A stretch of DNA of 63,154 nucleotides from Ectocarpus siliculosus. Taxonomy: Eukaryota; Sar; Phaeophyceae; Ectocarpales; Ectocarpaceae. A program made the translations under genes and the position numbers. The notes below the pieces were generated by a model. That model saw nothing but the letters and a program-made list of their open reading frames with translations. It had not been told where the DNA came from and ran no database searches. The stretch's first letter is position 1, and every line of letters begins with the position of its first letter. The DNA lies in the NCBI GenBank assembly GCA_000310025.1, contig FN648970.1, positions 143,430-206,583 on the forward strand, given 5' to 3'. Shown here in pieces: positions 34,480 to 45,962 of this stretch.

Positions 34480-36326
34480 GAGAGCCTACGTATTCGTGAG
34501 CTACCGTGCGAGATGACCGGTGGTTGCACAATGGGTCTACGCGCGATTGAGGCACGTTTGTGAGAAATAATATACATTTTGGCTACAATGTAGTTTCTAG
34601 GTTTGATCCTGTTTTTGTTGCTGAGAACCATGAGTTTGAGAACTGCGTCAACGTTGAATGTTGTGTTGCGATGCGCACAGACGTTGTGTTTTTCATTTGT
34701 TGAAGGTGGATGATATGGTTTGCATAGTCTAAGAATTCACCGCGCCGAATGTGCAGTATACTGTTGGTTCACCGCTAGCACTCCTGTCGAAAATCATGGG
34801 GGGGTGCTGAGATGCCATGATCTTCGCCGCAGTACAAGCAGAGTTTTAGCGAATGTTTGGGTTGGTTATTCATTTTGTTGTAACGTTTTCCGTGTTTTAC
34901 CTGTGGCAAATAAGGAGAAATCCACAATTCTTGTTTGTTCGCGATTCCGCGTTTTACCTGCGGATTTCGGAGGTAACTTGATGTTTGTTTGATGTCTCGT
35001 TGTTCGGATTCGAGAGTTGTTTCTTGCATTTTCTACTGTAGGGCGGATTGAGTCCCATGGTCAAAGATACGTTGAAGGAGGGCTGTTGAGCTTTTAGGTT
35101 TTGGGAGATATTGCAGCAGGGGGGCTGTTAAGATTTTATGTTTTGGGAGATGCTACAGCAGGTGGCCTGTTAAAGTTTCATGTTTTGGGAGATGTTACAG
35201 CAAGGGGGCTGTTAAGAAATCCATGTCTCGATGTTTGAGAAATGGCATATTTGGTGAAAGTTTCCTCTGGCGTCTTCGTTGGCGCCGGGTTTTTAACCTT
35301 GGTCTATTTTTACCGTGTTTGGTATTGATGGTTGTAAGGGTGACCTATCTCAGACTGACGGAAGGGGTTGAACCTTCTCTCAACTGTGTGACCAGAGGAT
35401 ACTCCCGGAGCGACGGTGGGGAGCCGCTAGTGCACGGACTTGCGGGACAGGAGTAGTTTTCTAGGAAGAGCCAACGGTGTGGTCTCTGAGAAGAGAGGGA
35501 AAGAAGAAGAGTGACAGAGGAGGGGTGAAGAGGGGTGTGCACAGCACACCACATTTCCGCAGCCCAGAAGCGACCTGACTAGGCGGTGACACAGACACAG
35601 TCTGCGCTGGCGTGCTGACGTGGTACAGCACTGACACGCTACCGGGGAATCCCCCCGGGCGTGAGACGACAAACAACCATCTGGGCGGTTGAGTGTAATA
35701 TATATGTGGTACGCGGGCATATGTATACAGTGACATACGGGTGCTCGCGGATCGCACGGAAAGATCCGCAGAGCAAGCGGAGGAAAAGGTAGACAGGAGA
35801 CCTCGAGTAGGACGTACGTATAGCTACACCAGAGACTCACAGTTGTTCTGAACGATGTATTGGAGGAAGGATTTGGCATATGTTGGCAAGACATGGTTGA
35901 GGCCTATGTGCTTCCGAAGCTTATTTGAAATTGGTCAATGAATTGACACACAGTTTTAAGCGAGGATTTTGTTCGAAGTTTTTGTTGACGCGTTTTGCCA
36001 GAGTTGTCCGTCCAGAGTCTTTATGACGTGGGTCAGATGTAATGTTGATCTTTGCCGAGAGTATTTTTCCAAGTATTATTCTTTGTTTTTGACTGCTCGA
36101 GAATGTGGTGTCGACATTTTCTTGAGAGGGGTGCTTGTTGAGACTCTTAGTGAAGTTCCATAGTCATAAGGAGGAGTAGTAACCTGAAATTTGAATATTC
36201 GATAGATCCGGGAGTTGAAGTGATTCGTGGATACGAAGGATGAATGGTTTTTAGATTTGTTGCCGTTTTACCTGGCGATATGTACGGAGGATCTCGTAGA
36301 TCGCATCTCGTGCCGAGTACGGAGGC
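34480..36326 (+). other. Non-coding 3' part of LTR retrotransposon 2
   Basis: Contains the triple 43-bp repeat near 35,085-35,220 with purine tracts, and otherwise only short frames. No pol domain was recognised. Confidence 0.5.
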
Positions 36327-36555
36327 TGTTTGTGTGTGCACTCGGCAGGACACAAGTCTCCGAGATCTCCGAAGGGGGTACGCAGATGAGATAGATGTGG
36401 GTATGATAGACAAACTTGGTGCAGCAGGCTTTGCCTCTTGCTCACGTCTGTCACTCTATAATAATCAAGGAACTTGAGTCACTCCTTTGTGCAACACGCT
36501 CTCGACAAGAGCCCGCGAGCGTGATAACATAGTACACGCGCCGACACCCCAAACA
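36327..36555 (+). repeat. 3' LTR of LTR retrotransposon 2
   Basis: Pairs with 31,473-31,708; differences are scattered substitutions and two small deletions. Confidence 0.8.
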
Positions 36556-36990
36556 CAGCAGTAGAGCAACAGGGCGTCCGACATTCTAAACTTTTCGGAT
36601 TGGTCATGTAAATGATGCTGGTCCTCAGCACCGCTGCCGCCCTATGACTGTTGAGCTCGTTTCGACAGATGGTGGTCAAAGAAGGGGGCCGCAACGGTGA
36701 AAACATAGACGGCAAAATGAACAAATTTGCACGCAACACGCAGATAGGTTGCGACACTCGGCCCTGCTCCTGTTGCTGAAAGCAGCAGGCTGAATGGACG
36801 GGGTCTTCATGAGTGTGGTGTCCTTTGTGTGGGGTGCTGCTCTTTGTGCATTTTCCGCTGCTCTGGTGAGTGAAACCAAGTCAACCTGTTGCATGTCAAG
36901 CAAAAGCGCGAAGGAAACGTATTTTTTCGATCACATCACGAGTACATGTAGAACAAGCGGGAAGAGGGCCGGTTTCCCTTCACCGTTCCT
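36556..36990 (-). repeat. Repeat 'F' copy 2, proximal fragment
   Basis: Inverted match to 20,075-20,515: on minus CGTGATGTGATCG, ACAGGTTGACTTGGTTT, CCCCCTTCTTTGACCACC, GACCAATCCGAAAAG and CCCTGTTGCTCTACTGCTG. Confidence 0.85.
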
Positions 36991-38812
36991 TGTTTTCAAT
37001 CAGTGAAATTTGGGGTCTGGTTAGAACGGGCCTAATCAGTTGTTTAAGGAGTTGGTTTAGAACCCTAACCCGTGCTCGCCTGTGTGCCTGATAAGTTGTT
37101 GTTTGTGTGGGTAAGGGTTCTGTAGGTCAACAGATTAGATCAACAGATTAGGTCAATAGGGGGGCAAGGATCGCGGTTCTATGTACAAAGTCAACAGCTT
37201 AGCTGTTGAGTGAAATACTGTACGCCAAGGAGAGGGCGGAGGCAGCTCACGAGGGTATGTCGCCGGCGCTCGCGAGCCCCACGGAGCAAGCATCAATCGC
37301 AAAGAGCTTGGTCGTTGCACGTTGGGCCTGGGTCGTTGTCAATGCAGCTGAGGGTTGATTCTCGAAGGGTGTGAAGAATAGGGCTCTCGAGGACAACCGT
37401 GCCCTCATGAAGGCTTCCCGCCGTGGTGGTCCTGGTACGCACATTCTCCCGGCGGGTATTGGAGGGTACATTTGCTGAGTCTCGCCAATCTCGAGCGAGT
37501 CGCATAGGACCGCAAGCAGCGTTGCCCCCCCGGTAGCCCCGGCAGTACTGTAGTACACTTGAATGCCCTGGCCGGATATGTATGGTGCCACTCTGTTCGT
37601 TGCTCGTTTCGGATTGTTGATCGTACACGGGTGATATGATCATGATACAGCAACCGAGTGTGGTTACTGTATCAGCGCCTAGGTGACCACTCGGACCCGC
37701 GTCAACCGGCGTACCCGGTGACAACGCACGGAGCGGCTGCTTGCCTCTGGCAAACTTGTTCTTCATTTAATACCTACAATTTAGTTACTGTACATGACAA
37801 GTAACTGTTACTGCTGTTGGGTGACACGTTTTAAACCAGCATACAGACATCTGGACAGACGACGGTATTTTCGAGCCAACCCACGGCGACAAAGTGCCAA
37901 TCCATGCACCGCATGATCATCAGGAAATATCCCCATGCACCCAAGCGAACACACATGTGCCACGAGGCTATAAATGTCGAGGCACACACAAACAGCCCCG
38001 GGAGGATTTGTTGCATAGATCAACACCACGTGGCAACGGCGGTGTCCAACGGCTGTCTTTGAGGCAAACCACGGACGGACATGACCACCAGTACATTAGA
38101 CGATACGTGTTCCACCAAGAAGCCAGGAGTGCGTAACGATAATATGCTGCCGGCAGCCGACAGCGATCTGTTTGCGACCTCCGACGGGTTACCCGCCGAG
38201 AGGCAACTTCAACTCCCGATCTTGACAACACAACAAGCAGCAGCTCAGCAAGCAGCTCCTCACCTCGCACCTGTTGTGTTGTTATGTACTTTGTCGAAGC
38301 CGGATCCTATGTGTACGTGCGCTCGCGATCGCGCTCCACGGGTTAGCACCGTCGACCACAGCCGCACTCACCCGCATTATGCCGGTCGAAAGACCCTCGC
38401 TGCCTTAGCGCCCACACGGAAACACATCGACTACTCTGTACCCACCGCTCCTGGGTTTTCCGCTTCACCAGTCTACATGTGCATACCCAATATGTGTGCA
38501 CAGGTCTCACAAAGGAATGGTCTAAAGTAGGACTAACAAAGAAATACCATGGTAGACCTCACAAATACCTCTCGGCTGCACTGCAGCAGCCTCACACACT
38601 CGTGCTTTTGTGGGGCAGACCAGCTAGAGTGCTCACCCACCTTCTCAGATACACTCCACGGTGCTTTATGCTGATTGGCCAAGAGTTTTTTCTACAATGC
38701 ACCGCGCTTCTGAACCCCCAGATCTCCGGAGATTGCTGCTTGCCGCAAAACCGCAACGCGTACCAAAACACCAAAACAAGCCTGGAGGACACCAGCCAGC
38801 AGCAGCAGCAGC
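36991..38812. other. No recognised gene
   Basis: Two open frames of 114-157 codons lie on minus at 37,247-37,766 and one of 149 codons on plus at 38,081-38,530. None has a domain I recognise and they overlap frames on the other strand, so they are not called. Two GATTAGATCAACA-like units occur near 37,130. Confidence 0.4.
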
Positions 38813-40397
38813 ATGAGCTTGAGTCCGTACGCCCGTCCTCTCCCGTATGGAGGGTGGGCTCTGTCCTTGACCATCTTGCTAGGAGGATTCTTTTGGGTCA
38901 GGGCGGAAGGAATTTCGGCAGCAGGCAGCAGCAGCAGAGATGGCCAAGCAAACAGGAGACAGACGCAGGAGGGCGACGAGGAGGAACAGGGGGAAGAAAC
39001 GAGCTCAACACACCGCACGTCCTCCTCCGCGTACCAGACAGACCAGGAGGTGCGCGTCGTCAGAGATAGCCGTGCCTATGCTTTATCCAGGAATAGACCT
39101 GTGTGGAAGGTGCCGCCTGGTACCTGCTTTGTCTCCACTACAGCTGTTGTTGTTGGTTCGATAGTCAAAAGCGTGCCTCTTCCGCAAATAGTCTAAAAAT
39201 CTCCTCTGCTTCATCTAAGTCACCCCAAACCCCAAACACCACCAACCCGCCAAAGATCCTGTACGAAGACATTGCGATACAGCATTATCGAGCGTGGTGT
39301 CTTGCTTTGATGCTGCGCATATCTGCAAAAAAAAACTGATACAGGTTCTACACTTTACCATCAACTTGCCCTCAACCGATACAGCACTACAGCAGTACAG
39401 CTGTACCCATTATCGCTCTTCAAAACATGCAGGGTACAGCACTCCAGCAGTACATTACTGTAGCTCGAGATATCTACAGGATGTACGTGATCTATGCTAA
39501 TAATAGAGACATTTTGCGACCTCTACCATCGTGCGTTGGATGGGACATTTGTGTACCGCTGCATAGAAAAGTCGCTACTGTAGCATGCAAGCACAGAGAG
39601 GGTGGACGGTCAATCAATCCTTCGACGGGGTTTGTGTTATTCCGATCCTGGAATGCAATGCAGCAGCATAGATAACCCCCTCCAATTTCACCATCAGGTT
39701 CTACGATGGACCTATTGGGCTCATTCCGTCACCGGCTTCTGACGCAGCGTACTGCGTGTGTAAAGAAGGCGGTTGGTTGTTTCTGGATCCTATACGCCAA
39801 ACCTACCACAGGAGTTCCGATCATATGCAGGTGCAACTTCGTGTGTGGTTGTTTTCATACCGCGCAACGCGCGGTCCGACCTGGGTTGTACATGTACGGC
39901 TGGCAACCAAAAACAGCTGCGCAAACTTGTTTTGATTGTATGCATACTTTAGTTGCTCTTTTCCTGCATCGGTCTGCTCGGCAAACATACAGGCGGACCG
40001 AGCACACCAGCACCAGAAATCGAGGCGAAGATACAGCAACCAGAGCAGCTTGTTCGCGAGAGTACGACCCACGCCATCGTCGCTAGCGCCGCCATTACCG
40101 TGGCAAACGACAGCAGCAGCGGTAGATGGGGAGGAAACATACATTTGTAGAGATGCAGCACAAGCAGCTTTGTCGGGATTTTGCGCCGCGGCTGCGGCCG
40201 CTGCTGCCTCCAGCGCGACCCGAAAGTCGCACTTCAACCACGTGGTTGAACCCACAGACCGTTGGCGCTTGGAGAGAGAAGCGTTTAGGGTAAAGGTGCA
40301 CGAACACGTTGGCCGGGAGTTGGCGAGGATGGCTACACAAGCTGCAACTTTACTGGCGGTCGTTGCCGAAGCAGAGGAAACAGGCAGCGTAATTTAG
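38813..40397 (+). CDS. Possible small membrane-anchored or secreted protein (2-3 exons)
   Basis: An ATG at 38,813 opens MSLSPYARPLPYGGWALSLT followed by ILLGGFFWVRAEG, a plausible signal peptide or anchor, then a Ser/Glu/Gln-rich polar region. Donors are possible after YQTDQE (about 39,049) or NRPVWK. A second open frame ends with TAG at 40,397; its acceptor may be at 39,992. It carries a poly-Ala stretch and a helical C-terminus: DRWRLEREAFRVKVHEHV, then GRELARMATQAATLLAVVAE. The first half of that exon reads either as one open frame or, in another frame, as EIEAKIQQPEQLVREST with a very short intron. I do not recognise the family. The linking of the two ends is an inference; the C-terminal exon is the better-supported part. 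Confidence 0.35.
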
Positions 40398-42364
40398 AGC
40401 GGCGGTAGATGCCGGGGCAGGGCCCGGCGTCGACCTACAGCAGTAGCGAGTGGCACTTCATGTGGTTGTGCTTGTCCGCCCGAGGTCGCAGAAAAGAGTC
40501 ATCAAGGGGTTGTACAACGATGACGAGAGCATCATCAGCTGTGTGGTCCCCAGAATCCGGTGCGTTCTAGAACTGTGAAATTTATGGATATTGGAGGTGA
40601 AAATTGAGTGCAAAAAAAGTATTGGATTTTGATGTTTCGTCCCCTCCCCTCCTGGGCGACAATTCTGAAGCCCGATAGGGATTCAGTTTCTGTCAGCGGA
40701 ATTTCCAGACCTACACTCGATTTTGACCCCCTCGTTTTTGGCCCAAGGTACGCCGCATTTTCGGTTTCACTTGGTTTTAGACTGGGGGATCTCCAGTTCT
40801 CTCAAAGCAAGTTGATTTTTTCCCGTCGATGTTCTCGAGATTCCTCTGTCGGACTTCTGAGTGACGTGGAAGAGGTGTGTCTGCTGCCCCCGTCCGGCTC
40901 TCCTCCAAGTTTCGTGCAAAAGCGATGGGCATTTTTTAGAAACAAACGTGTCTCTCCATCTATATGATTTGTGCGCAGACCTCCTCGGTGCCACAACTAA
41001 CCGACACGCATATGTTTTGTATCCCCACAGGAACCGCTCCACGGCGCCAGGTTTTAGACTCGAAGGCGTGGACAAGCGGGCGGAAACTATACAGCCAACT
41101 CCCGGAAAACGGTGAATAGCACCCGAAAACCATTGTGACAAGGGGCGGGCGCCGTGTTTTTCCCCGTCGTGCCCTGGGCCGCCTGTCGCAAGCACCTCAC
41201 ACCGCCCGATCCGCTCCCCTCCGTGCCATAGACAGATTGCACAGCAGACCACAATGACGTACAACTCAGACTGCAGATCAGAGGCCTTGACTATAGTTTG
41301 TCACACGCGTCCAACACGAGCGAGTGCGGACATGATACGTGTCGCTGCTGTACACACGGACAATAACCCGCGCACTCAGACGCACAACATATCACATGCG
41401 CAACTCGCTTGCAGCGCCGTTTTTTGCCGTTTTCGCCTAGATATACAATACATGTCGGTGTCGGTCTACCGGGGATAACCAAGCACGGACCACGAACAAG
41501 ATCTCGGGGGACCGCAGGCCCAGATCTATTCTTGCTTATTGCGGCCGCACAAGTCACAACCTTTGGCGCGTCACCACCACCAGCAGAAGGACCTCTCTCT
41601 CTGTTGTTCACAACAATGCACACCCACTGCCTCTACAGATACCGCGGCCTCTGCTACACATGCTACCACATGTTTTTTTCACGCACGGGCCTCCATGATG
41701 TCGGGGGACTGCGGACGGCACGTTTACCCAGATTTTTTCTGCGTAACTGTGCTTCTACGACCACAGTTTTGCGATTTCATGTAGTATGCGGAACACGAGG
41801 TGACAACCATGAACGTTGTACGTTGATTTTTAGGGATTGTTGAAAGCAAGCCGACGAATATCGTCGGCGTTGCTAGTCCCAAGCTTTATATTTTTATTTT
41901 AGTCGCGTGTTGCGCGTGTGCTGACACCACGAACGGGAAGGACCTTAATTAGCCGACACACTACGCAATAATGGTCGTGATGGACGCGGGTACGCAATAA
42001 AAAAACAACACATACATCCGATCCTCGGGAATCACGAAATGCAACGTCTACATACACACGGTAGGCACTCTGTCTGTCCCTTTAACACGGTACGTACTGC
42101 TTTTGCCTACCACTCACTCTCGTCCTCTCGTCCGCATCAACAACAAACAATGCAACTTGCCGCACAACAAGAGCCATCCCTGCAGGAAAAGCTGTACAAA
42201 CAAGCAAAAAGCAGCTCCTGCTGCGGTATGCTGCTGCTGTATGTACCATTTTTCAGCACGCACGAACAACAGATACAGCACAGGCGAAAGAGCTGAGTCT
42301 GCCTGTCTGTGTCTGCGTCGGCGTGAGTAGGGGTGGGTGTGAGGTATCGATAGAGTAACGACAG
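40398..42364. other. No recognised gene
   Basis: The largest plus-strand frames (40,608-40,967 and 41,409-41,843) have no known domain. A block at 42,085-42,235 matches 45,418-45,560 and belongs to the duplication described separately. Confidence 0.4.
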
Positions 42365-42560
42365 GATGTTTTTTTATGTTTATTCTTCTTAATATGACAC
42401 AACGAATCCATCTCCATCATAGAAAAGAGTCTGAGACAGATTAGCAATGAATTCATTGTGTATGGCATCTCGACGAGTATCGTCGCGTTGCCTGTCTGAA
42501 GCTTTCGATTTTTGCAGCGGGTAACAATCAAGGTAGACACCAAGAAGATGCCCGATGAGC
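42365..42560 (-). mobile_element. SINE-II-like family, copy 2
   Basis: On minus the 3' domain reads TTGCTAATCTGTCTCAGACT, GATGGAGATGGATTCGTTGT, then an A-rich tail at 42,365-42,390. It interrupts the duplication unit. The 5' head is unclear. Confidence 0.55.
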
Positions 42561-42944
42561 ACACAGGAACCGGGGGACCCCAAAAAACAAAAGCATGAAA
42601 AACAAAAGAAAGAAAGAAGCGAGAACAAACGAGTCAGACGCGACAGGCTTCAGGGAGGAGGCAAAAGAGCGCATAGAAGAAAAGCACCGTCGCCGCTCGC
42701 TCCGGACCGCTGGAAACTCTCACATAGCACTACATATGGAGCAAATATTAGGTAGGGCCCAAGTCCATTGCTTGGCATAACGCCCATCGCTTCACATGCA
42801 GCAGCCGGATGCACGGGTAGCCTCTTACTCAGCAAAAAGCGAAACGACTGCGGTTGGTTGACGTTCGATGTTGTTGGGACCCTACCGGCGAAAGGCGAGA
42901 GAGAGAGAAAGAGAGGTAGACAAAAATACGAGAGCGGAGAGAAG

Positions 42945-43025
42945 ACAAGGCATTGACTCTCTCGAGAAGAGAAGGCATTGACTCTCTCGAGAAGAGAAGG
43001 CATTGACTCTGTCGAGAAGACACTC
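42945..43025 (+). repeat. 27-bp tandem repeat, three units
   Basis: GGCATTGACTCTCTCGAGAA and the following GAGAA recur three times; only one degenerate unit is in the partner copy near 44,637. Confidence 0.85.
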
Positions 43026-43977
43026 ACTCTCGTCCCTCTGGCCCGCCGCAGGCTGTCAGACATGATGTCACGTTGTGTATCGAACGGCGATATCCGATGT
43101 CGGCTCAGCAACAGCAAACAAGCTACAACAACAAACAAATATAGTCAGTCAGCCGTGTGCGAGCTGTGGACTACTATCTTGTTGTAGGAAGTGAGAACTA
43201 AAAAGAGCACGACTACATAGCACCACGGACGAACTATTATCGCAATACGCTTGCCGTCCGCCATAGATGCGCACCGCTGCACGAACGAGCTGTTGGTTAT
43301 CATACCTCACTACGTAGTATCTAAGATTGTGCTGCCATCTAGCTTACCTATCGCTCAAATTACGACTACGCAGCAGACTCAAGGCAAGGAAGCAACACGC
43401 GTGCCGATGCATACCAACCATGCATGCAGCAAAACAAAACAAGGCGGACCGTCTGTTGTTGTTTGTCTCTTCAACTGACTGTGCTGCCGACAACGACACT
43501 GGAAAAAAGTAGGAGACGCGCATCGCCTACGCGAGCAACGCGTGCAGCCCAAAAAAACAGAGACGATAACCTTACGACCTTTCTTTTCAGCACATTCCGA
43601 GCATATACTGCAGCAACCGCAAGTATGTGTACAGCAGCAGCCGCATGTTGTGTACAACAACGGTCACTCAGGAAGAAAATCACAACAACAAACAAACGCA
43701 AAAAAAAAAAGGTGGTGGCGCGCAGCACGCAGGACCCTCTTTCGCTTTGAACCGGCCATTCCCATGGCGAAACAGACAAGGTACAGCAGTGAAGGCCGAC
43801 TCTTGCCGGCCCCAGGAGGCGGAAGCTGCTACAACTCGGGGACGGGTCATGATTTGCGATTGATTCCTCACCGAACGGATATCGAACGATGACACTACTG
43901 TTTCAACTAGCTTCAGAAAAGCTTCAAAATTAATTGTGAAACTTGCATAGAGATGGCAAGTAAACACCCCGTTCCAA

Positions 43978-44184
43978 AGAATATCTGTCGTTGATTTTTA
44001 TTGACTTGCGGACCTTTCGGGGCCAGTTTGTTTTAGCGTACCTCTTTAGGGTAAGTTAGCCTGTGACCACGGGAATCGACCGGCGTCAAGTGTTGGATCA
44101 GTACGCACATATGAAGGTACTGGGTAGAGAGAGATCTGAACGGTTTTTAATGCGAAGACAACAACAACAACAACAACAACAACA
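43978..44184 (+). mobile_element. AAC-tailed retroposon 'G', copy 2
   Basis: Near-identical to 18,532-18,731, ending in TTTTTAATGCGAAGACAAC and (AAC)n. It lies between the two duplication units. Confidence 0.8.
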
Positions 44185-44269
44185 TTTAAAACTGAACTAA
44201 TGGGTGGTGGGCGGATGACCGGCGGACCCCAAAAAGCAAGCGGAAAAATAAAATATAGACTATGTTAAG

Positions 44270-45580
44270 AAAAAAAAGAAAAAGAAGAAGGGACGACAAA
44301 GACAAGTGAGCCAGACGCGACAGGCTTCAGGGAGGTGGCAAAAGAGAGCATACGAAAACCACCGTCGCCGCTCTGAACCGCTGGAAGCTGTCACATAGCA
44401 CAGCATGCAGCAAACATTATAGGGGCCATGCCCCCGTTGCTTCAAGTAAAGAGGCAGCGCCCATCGCCTCACATACAGCAGCCGGGTACGTACTACACAA
44501 ATAGCCTCTTACTCAGCAAGAAGAAAAACGATTGCGGTTGACGTTCGATGTTGTTGGGACCCCAACGGCGATAATAGGCGAGAAGGAGAGACAGGTGCTA
44601 CTACTACGTAGACTCAACAGAAGAAAGCGTAGAGAAGGCATTAATTAACTCTCGAGACCCTAACCGAAGACACTCACTCTCGTCCCTGTGGCCCACCGCA
44701 GGCTGTAACGAACGACGACATCCGATGTGTGCTCAGCAACAACAAACGCAACAAACCAAATATAGTCGCCGTTTCCGAACTAACTGTGGAGACTCTCTTT
44801 CATCACTTGTGGTATGAAGTATGAAGTGACAACGAAATAGAAAATGATGACGAGAAGCACCACGGACGAACTATTTTCTCAATACGCTTGCCGTCGCGAT
44901 AGACGCGCACCGTTCCACGAACGACCAGTTGTCAAACCTCACTACGCAAATAAGATTGTTGTCCTGCCATCTACCCCTTATCGCTCAAATTACGACTACG
45001 CAGCACACTAAAGGTAAGTAAGGCAGCAACACGCTTGCGATGCTTTACCACCCATCCATGCATGTAAGAGAAGAAAAAAAAGGGTATGGCGGACCGTCTG
45101 TTGTCTGTATCTTCAACCGTGCTGCCGTTGCTTTTCTTCATGGATATCGGCACAGAGAAAAAATGAGGAATGCGCATCTCCTACGCGAGCACGGCGTGCA
45201 GCCCAAGCGACAGAGACGATAACCTTATGACCTTTGCAGCATCTTCCGAGCATAACAGCAGCCACCGCATGTGTACAACGGTCACTATAGACTAAGGAAG
45301 AAAATCACAAAATCACTGGTTATCGCCCCACAGCGAGCGATAGCTGCTCAAACGACTGTGAGAGGTCTTGAAATCGTCTCAGCTACCCAGAACTGCTGGT
45401 AGTTGCCGGAGATTTGCAGGTACGTACTGCTTTTGCCTACCACTCTCGTCCTCTCGTCCGCACATCAACAACAACAATAAATGCTAATTTTCGCACCACA
45501 AAAGAGCCATCCATGCAGAAAGTTGCAACAACAGAACAAAAGCAGCTCCTGCTGTATGTACACAGAATGTCCAGCTGTGT
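44270..45580 (+). repeat. Diverged segmental duplication, unit 2
   Basis: Colinear with unit 1. It contains small indels throughout, and a 100-bp block at 45,318-45,420 (CTGGTTATCGCCCCACAG, GAGAGGTCTTGAAATCGTCT) is repeated at 45,858-45,962. Confidence 0.75.
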
Positions 45581-45599
45581 GCTGAGGTCGGTCAGCATC

Positions 45600-45785
45600 T
45601 CGAGAGAAGCGTAGCCAGCAAGCAAGGCTTGGCGCGGGACACGAGAGAAGCAAGCAAGGCTTGGGGCGGGCGGCGAAAAAAAGAAGACGACTCTATATAA
45701 AAAGATCTGTAAAAAGAAGGGTTGGCGCGGGCGGCGAAAAAAATGAAGACGACTCTTATACAAAAAGATCTATAAAAAGAGGACC
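45600..45785 (+). repeat. Short tandem repeats
   Basis: AGCAAGCAAGGCTTGG occurs twice, then a 65-bp unit with GGCGCGGGCGGCGAAAAAAA and AAGACGACTC occurs twice. Confidence 0.8.
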
Positions 45786-45962
45786 CTCAACGACAAGTCA
45801 ACCAATCTGGTCGTTCCGATGTGACGATGTAACGCAGATCTTCTTGTCGACGGAGAAACTGGTTATCGCCCCACAGCAAGCGATAGATGCTCAAACGACT
45901 GTGAGAGGTCTTGAAATCGTCTCAGCTACCCAGAACTGCTGGTAGTTCTCGGAGGTTCGCAG

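Larger units (their letters stand above)
31473..36555 (+). mobile_element. LTR retrotransposon 2 (Gag-only, copia-like, non-autonomous)
   Basis: Direct repeats of about 230 bp at 31,473-31,708 and 36,327-36,555 share ACTCGGCAGGAC, CAAGTCTCCGAGATCTCCGA, GGTGCAGCAGGCTTTGCC and end CCCCAAACA. The element is flanked by CAGCA on each side (31,468-31,472 and 36,556-36,560). Repeat F copy 1 shows the site with CAGCA once, which confirms the insertion. The interior has a decayed Gag gene, then an incomplete protease start at 34,440; reverse transcriptase and integrase are absent. The left leader has tandem repeats of GCCAAGGAGATCCAGGGAA and an inserted SINE. Three tandem units of about 43 bp (GGGGGCTGTTAAG) lie at 35,085-35,220. 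Confidence 0.85.
42085..43690 (+). repeat. Diverged segmental duplication, unit 1
   Basis: 42,590-43,690 is colinear with 44,270-45,310: CGCGACAGGCTTCAGGGAGG, TAGCCTCTTACTCAGCAA, TGACGTTCGATGTTGTTGGG, GCACCACGGACGAACTATT, AATTACGACTACGCAGCA and GCGGACCGTCTGTTGT. The 42,085-42,235 block pairs with 45,418-45,560, so the units are permuted as in a tandem array. No conserved frame spans both units. Confidence 0.75.

Noticed and set aside
33618-34631. Minus-strand frame of 337 codons
   Set aside because: It mirrors the GC-rich Gag region on plus; alternating GCC/GGC codons keep both strands open, and only the plus strand shows Gag and protease motifs.
39121-39165. Extension of the candidate gene through CFVSTTAVVV
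   Set aside because: Likely intron read-through; better donors lie before it, although this is not certain.
42945-43025. CRISPR-like array
   Set aside because: The three 27-bp units are contiguous with no spacers, and the DNA is eukaryotic.
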